Assembly: GCF_031128465.2 (NCBI RefSeq)
Contig: NZ_CP155618.1
Location: 2,718,501-2,782,500, forward strand
Source of the DNA: Mariniflexile litorale
GTDB lineage: Bacteria > Bacteroidota > Bacteroidia > Flavobacteriales > Flavobacteriaceae
Reading direction: 5' to 3'
Length of the DNA: 64,000 nt
Shown here: positions 61,358 to 64,000 of the stretch, piece by piece
How positions within the stretch are numbered: the stretch's first letter is position 1
Layout: every line of letters starts with the position of its first letter
Position numbers and translations under genes: made by a program
Notes under the pieces: generated by a model
What the model was told of the DNA's origin: nothing
The model's input: only the letters and a program-made list of their open reading frames with translations
Databases searched by the model: none

Positions 61358-62853
61358 TCATTCATTTGTTAGTTCATTTATTTTATCTTCTGTATACTTC
61401 ATACTCGGGCTAAGATGAAGTCCTCTGTCTACAATATGTCCATTTTTGTCGATTAGGATATAATATGGAATGGCATTAAATTCCATGAGATCTTGTAAAG
61501 ATTGTCTTTGCATATCATCTACTCGATATTGTTGACCTCCATCAAGTTTGAATTCTGATAAAAGTTCTTTCCATCTATTTTCATTTCCATAGATGCACAT
61601 ATATACAAATGCAATATCTTGTTGTTTGAATTTTGATATTAATAATTTTGAAGCAGGCATTTCTTTAATACAGGGCGGACATGTAGTTCCCCATATATCC
61701 AAATAAATGACCTTTCCTTTATTATCTTCTAGAATCTTACTAAAGGTTTCTTCAATAGGACTGCCTTTCATTTTTTGTAATAAAGCAGTTGTTTTTTCTT
61801 TTGGGCTTTTTAAATTATTAGTAGCCTTTTCGAAAGTTTCTTGAAGTGATTTTTTTATAAAGGGTTCACTTATTTTGGTCTCTAGAACAACTTTATTTCT
61901 TTGATAGCTATCTAGCATATTGTTGCTTATCAATTCTTTGTACAAACCACTATAGACTAGTTGATTTAATAGGTTATTTGATGAATGATTACTAACTAAT
62001 TTTATGAATAAAGCATCGGTTGTTGCTATTTTATCTGTAATTGAACTTATTAAATCTATTTCTGGATATTGCTCTCTGAACTTTGGAAATAGTATACTTT
62101 TATTATACTGCATTATTCTATTTTCCATTACTTTCCAGCAAATTAGTTTGTTAAGTGTTAACGGCAGAATCTCTTTGGTATAATCAAAATAATCATTTGG
62201 AAGGTTTTCGTTATTCCAACTATATTTATCTAAAAAATAGTAATAAGTCTCTAAAGCAAATAATGCGGTCCAATTTTTAGCTTCGTTCGTTGGATGCTGT
62301 TTTTCTACAAATGTTTTATAAGTATTGAGTTGTCGTTCTTTTAATAAACTAATTTCAACTAAAAAATCTTCTAATCTTTTTTTAATAGATTCACTTTCGT
62401 TGATTGCTTCATAGCCTAGATTGTTTTCTTCGCGTAATATTTGAAATTCGACGATTTGGTTATTAGTTTTAGCACCATCTCCACTAAATTTCACGGCTTT
62501 TAAGAAAGATAATTGTTTTTCTTGTGCTTCAAATTCTAAATGGATACTATCTCCTGGGTGGTAAATAAAATGAACTCTGACACCCATATTCCCATTTGAA
62601 ATAGTGGCATCTAAGGGCATATAACTTTTAAATTTATATTTAAAGTTTCCTGTGCTATCAATATTTAGTAATACAATCGATTCTTTTACCCCTGGTTGTG
62701 AATAAATAAAGTTTACCGTGGTATTCTTACCATTAAATTGATGTATTCGTCCTGTAACTACAACTTGTTTTTTTCGTTGTATGTATTCGTTTTAGTGCTG
62801 GAGAGGCTAATAAAAAAGATAGCAAGTAATAAACAATTTTTAGTAAAGGTCAT
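61358..62853 (-). pseudogene. TlpA-family thioredoxin-like gene with a frameshift near its start
   Basis: The main frame (62620-61358, 420 codons) is a helical middle part and a C-terminal thioredoxin-like domain with TTCPPCIKEM, typical of TlpA/ResA-like proteins. Its protein-coding look continues upstream in the same frame (KKQVVVTGRIHQFNGKN). A signal peptide (MTFTKNCLLLAIFFISLSS) starting at ATG 62853 sits in another frame. The two join if one A is added to a run of seven (62768-62774, T on the plus strand). So the gene is either a pseudogene, expressed by slippage on the A-run, or misread there. Confidence 0.7.
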
Positions 62854-62921
62854 GAGTATTTTTTGTAATTGATGATAATAATCTTGTGTATGAAGTATAA
62901 GGTAAAATAAGAGTAGCTATT

Positions 62922-64000
62922 TTAAATTTGTATGTTTTTTGTTTTTCCATTTTTTGTGACAATAGCAAAAGCCCCTTCAATTTTCATAGTATCATACTCG
63001 CATGGAATAATAACTTTTCCATCCAGATTCATCAATCCATGCTTGTTATATTTTGAAACAAAAACAAAATTATTGTCAACTTTAAATTTGTCGTATTCGC
63101 ATGGAATGATTGTTTTTCCGTCCAGATTCATTAATCCATACTTATTGTATTTAGAAACAAAGACAAAACTTCCTTCGATTTCAAATCCATGATATTCGCA
63201 AGGAATGATTGTTTCTCCATCAAGATTCATCAATCCACGTTTGTTGTTTTTCAAAGTAAATACAAAACTTTGTTCAACTTCAAATCTGTCATAAATGCAT
63301 GGAATGATTGTTTCTCCATCTAAATTCATTAATCCTTGTTTATTTCCATTTAAAGTAACAATAAAACCTCCTTCAATTTCAAACCTATCATATTCACAAG
63401 GAACAATTACTTTTCCGTCTAGATTTATCAAACCACGTTTATGATTTTTAAAGGGGATTATAAAGCGTCCTTCAAATACAAATTTATCATATATGCAAGG
63501 AACTATTATTTTACCATCTAGAGTCACCAAACCATGCTTATTGTTTTTTGTAACAAACACATAATTACCTTCGATTTTATATTCGTCGAAATCCTTGGTG
63601 TAATCAACTTTTTTGTCCTGAATTTCTAATTTAGTATTTTGTTCTTTTTTAGGGTTTTTGTCTTGCCTTTTTAATACTGTTTCCTGTTCCTTTTTAGGTG
63701 TCTTAGATTGTGCATCAATACTAAATATATTGATACATATAAACGTTAATATTAAAATAGAAGTAGATAAGATTGAAATTTTTTTCATTGCATTTGTTTT
63801 AAAATTAAAGAGATCTTTTATATACCATAAAAATGTATGGCTTTTCAATTTTGAATTTTGATTCTCAGTTTCAAAAAAATCAACTCCTAGAGTTTCAGAA
63901 ATAATTTTAATAGTAGAGCTTCGTGGTTTAACAGCGCCAGATTCTATGCGCTGGATAGTACGTGTAGTAATATTACATTTTTCAGCAACATCTGTTTGTG
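62922..64000 (-). CDS. HTH-membrane-WG repeat protein (partial at right edge)
   Basis: The frame is open from the window edge to 62922, so the N-terminus is outside. The first visible 35 residues are an XRE-type helix-turn-helix (VAEKCNITTRTIQRIESGAV). A linker (HTFLWYIKDLFNFK) leads to one membrane helix near MKKISILSTSILILTFICI, followed by a short basic spacer and six repeats of about 33 residues of the form NKxGLxNLDGKxIIPCEYDxF, a WG-like beta repeat with W replaced. If read as one chain, it is a membrane-anchored regulator with an exported repeat domain. A separate start at ATG 63788 would give an ordinary exported repeat protein. Confidence 0.7.
   Translation of the reverse strand, partial: QTDVAEKCNITTRTIQRIESGAVKPRSSTIKIISETLGVDFFETENQNSKLKSHTFLWYIKDLFNFKTNAMKKISILSTSILILTFICINIFSIDAQSKTPKKEQETVLKRQDKNPKKEQNTKLEIQDKKVDYTKDFDEYKIEGNYVFVTKNNKHGLVTLDGKIIVPCIYDKFVFEGRFIIPFKNHKRGLINLDGKVIVPCEYDRFEIEGGFIVTLNGNKQGLMNLDGETIIPCIYDRFEVEQSFVFTLKNNKRGLMNLDGETIIPCEYHGFEIEGSFVFVSKYNKYGLMNLDGKTIIPCEYDKFKVDNNFVFVSKYNKHGLMNLDGKVIIPCEYDTMKIEGAFAIVTKNGKTKNIQI

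Overview
The window comes from a low-GC member of the Bacteroidota, almost certainly family Flavobacteriaceae. Evidence: start regions mostly carry the Bacteroidota promoter box TAnnTTTG and few Shine-Dalgarno sequences; many products are lineage-typical (DUF3667, DUF3810, DUF4197, DUF4920, a Lacal_2735-like protein, DinB-like and CarboxypepD_reg-like proteins, a DnaJ with half of the usual zinc sites); and the intergenic palindromes are of the kind scattered through flavobacterial genomes. No rRNA, tRNA, CRISPR array, prophage or insertion sequence is visible. It is ordinary chromosome with housekeeping genes in short operons.

Layout. 1-6.3 kb: end of a class II (B12-dependent) ribonucleotide reductase, a small ABC pair, prfA, pyrF, a DUF4197 lipoprotein and purU. 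6.3-11.1 kb: a fused B12-dependent acyl-CoA mutase (IcmF type), then a compact module of an 11-cysteine peptide, a long hairpin, a SigZ-like ECF sigma factor with a cysteine-rich tail, and another small ORF, with similar candidate ECF promoters at both ends. 11.1-16.4 kb: four-helix protein, Lrp regulator with a palindromic operator, an MFS transporter with an attenuator-like leader, DUF1684, CrcB fluoride channel with an SRPBCC/GyrI-like partner. 16.6-23.9 kb: dipeptidyl-peptidase III, a MazG-type hydrolase, ilvE, DUF4920-mnmD, a 19-copy heptanucleotide repeat, a TIGR01777 epimerase and a frameshifted gene. 24-30.6 kb: grpE-dnaJ behind a candidate sigma-54 promoter, a NatAB-like ABC exporter, MscS channel and a sigma-54 activator lacking a DNA-binding domain. 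30.6-43.6 kb: PPK2, M28 peptidase, purB, a haem-binding protein, a glycosyltransferase, a flavodoxin-fold reductase and an egtB-egtD-racemase-like operon (ergothioneine-type pathway). 43.7-53 kb: ABC-F ATPase, DUF2490-PiT phosphate transport, YkgJ, DUF3667, sirtuin, trmH and two regulatory-domain proteins. 53-64 kb: DEAD-box helicase with a structured leader, erythromycin-esterase-like protein, M48 protease, an rRNA/tRNA methyltransferase, DUF3810, pepD, a frameshifted TlpA-like gene and, at the right edge, a protein joining an HTH domain, a membrane helix and WG-like repeats.

Most noteworthy: (1) the Cys-rich peptide/SigZ module; (2) the ergothioneine operon whose third gene is a racemase-family protein with only one of two catalytic cysteines; (3) the HTH-membrane-WG repeat protein at the right edge; (4) a sigma-54-type promoter before grpE-dnaJ plus an HTH-less sigma-54 activator nearby; (5) the mutually exclusive hairpins ahead of the MFS gene; (6) a 17-bp perfect inverted repeat touching the phosphate-transporter promoter; and (7) several families of dispersed palindromes. 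All functions are read from sequence and memory of families; nothing was searched or computed.
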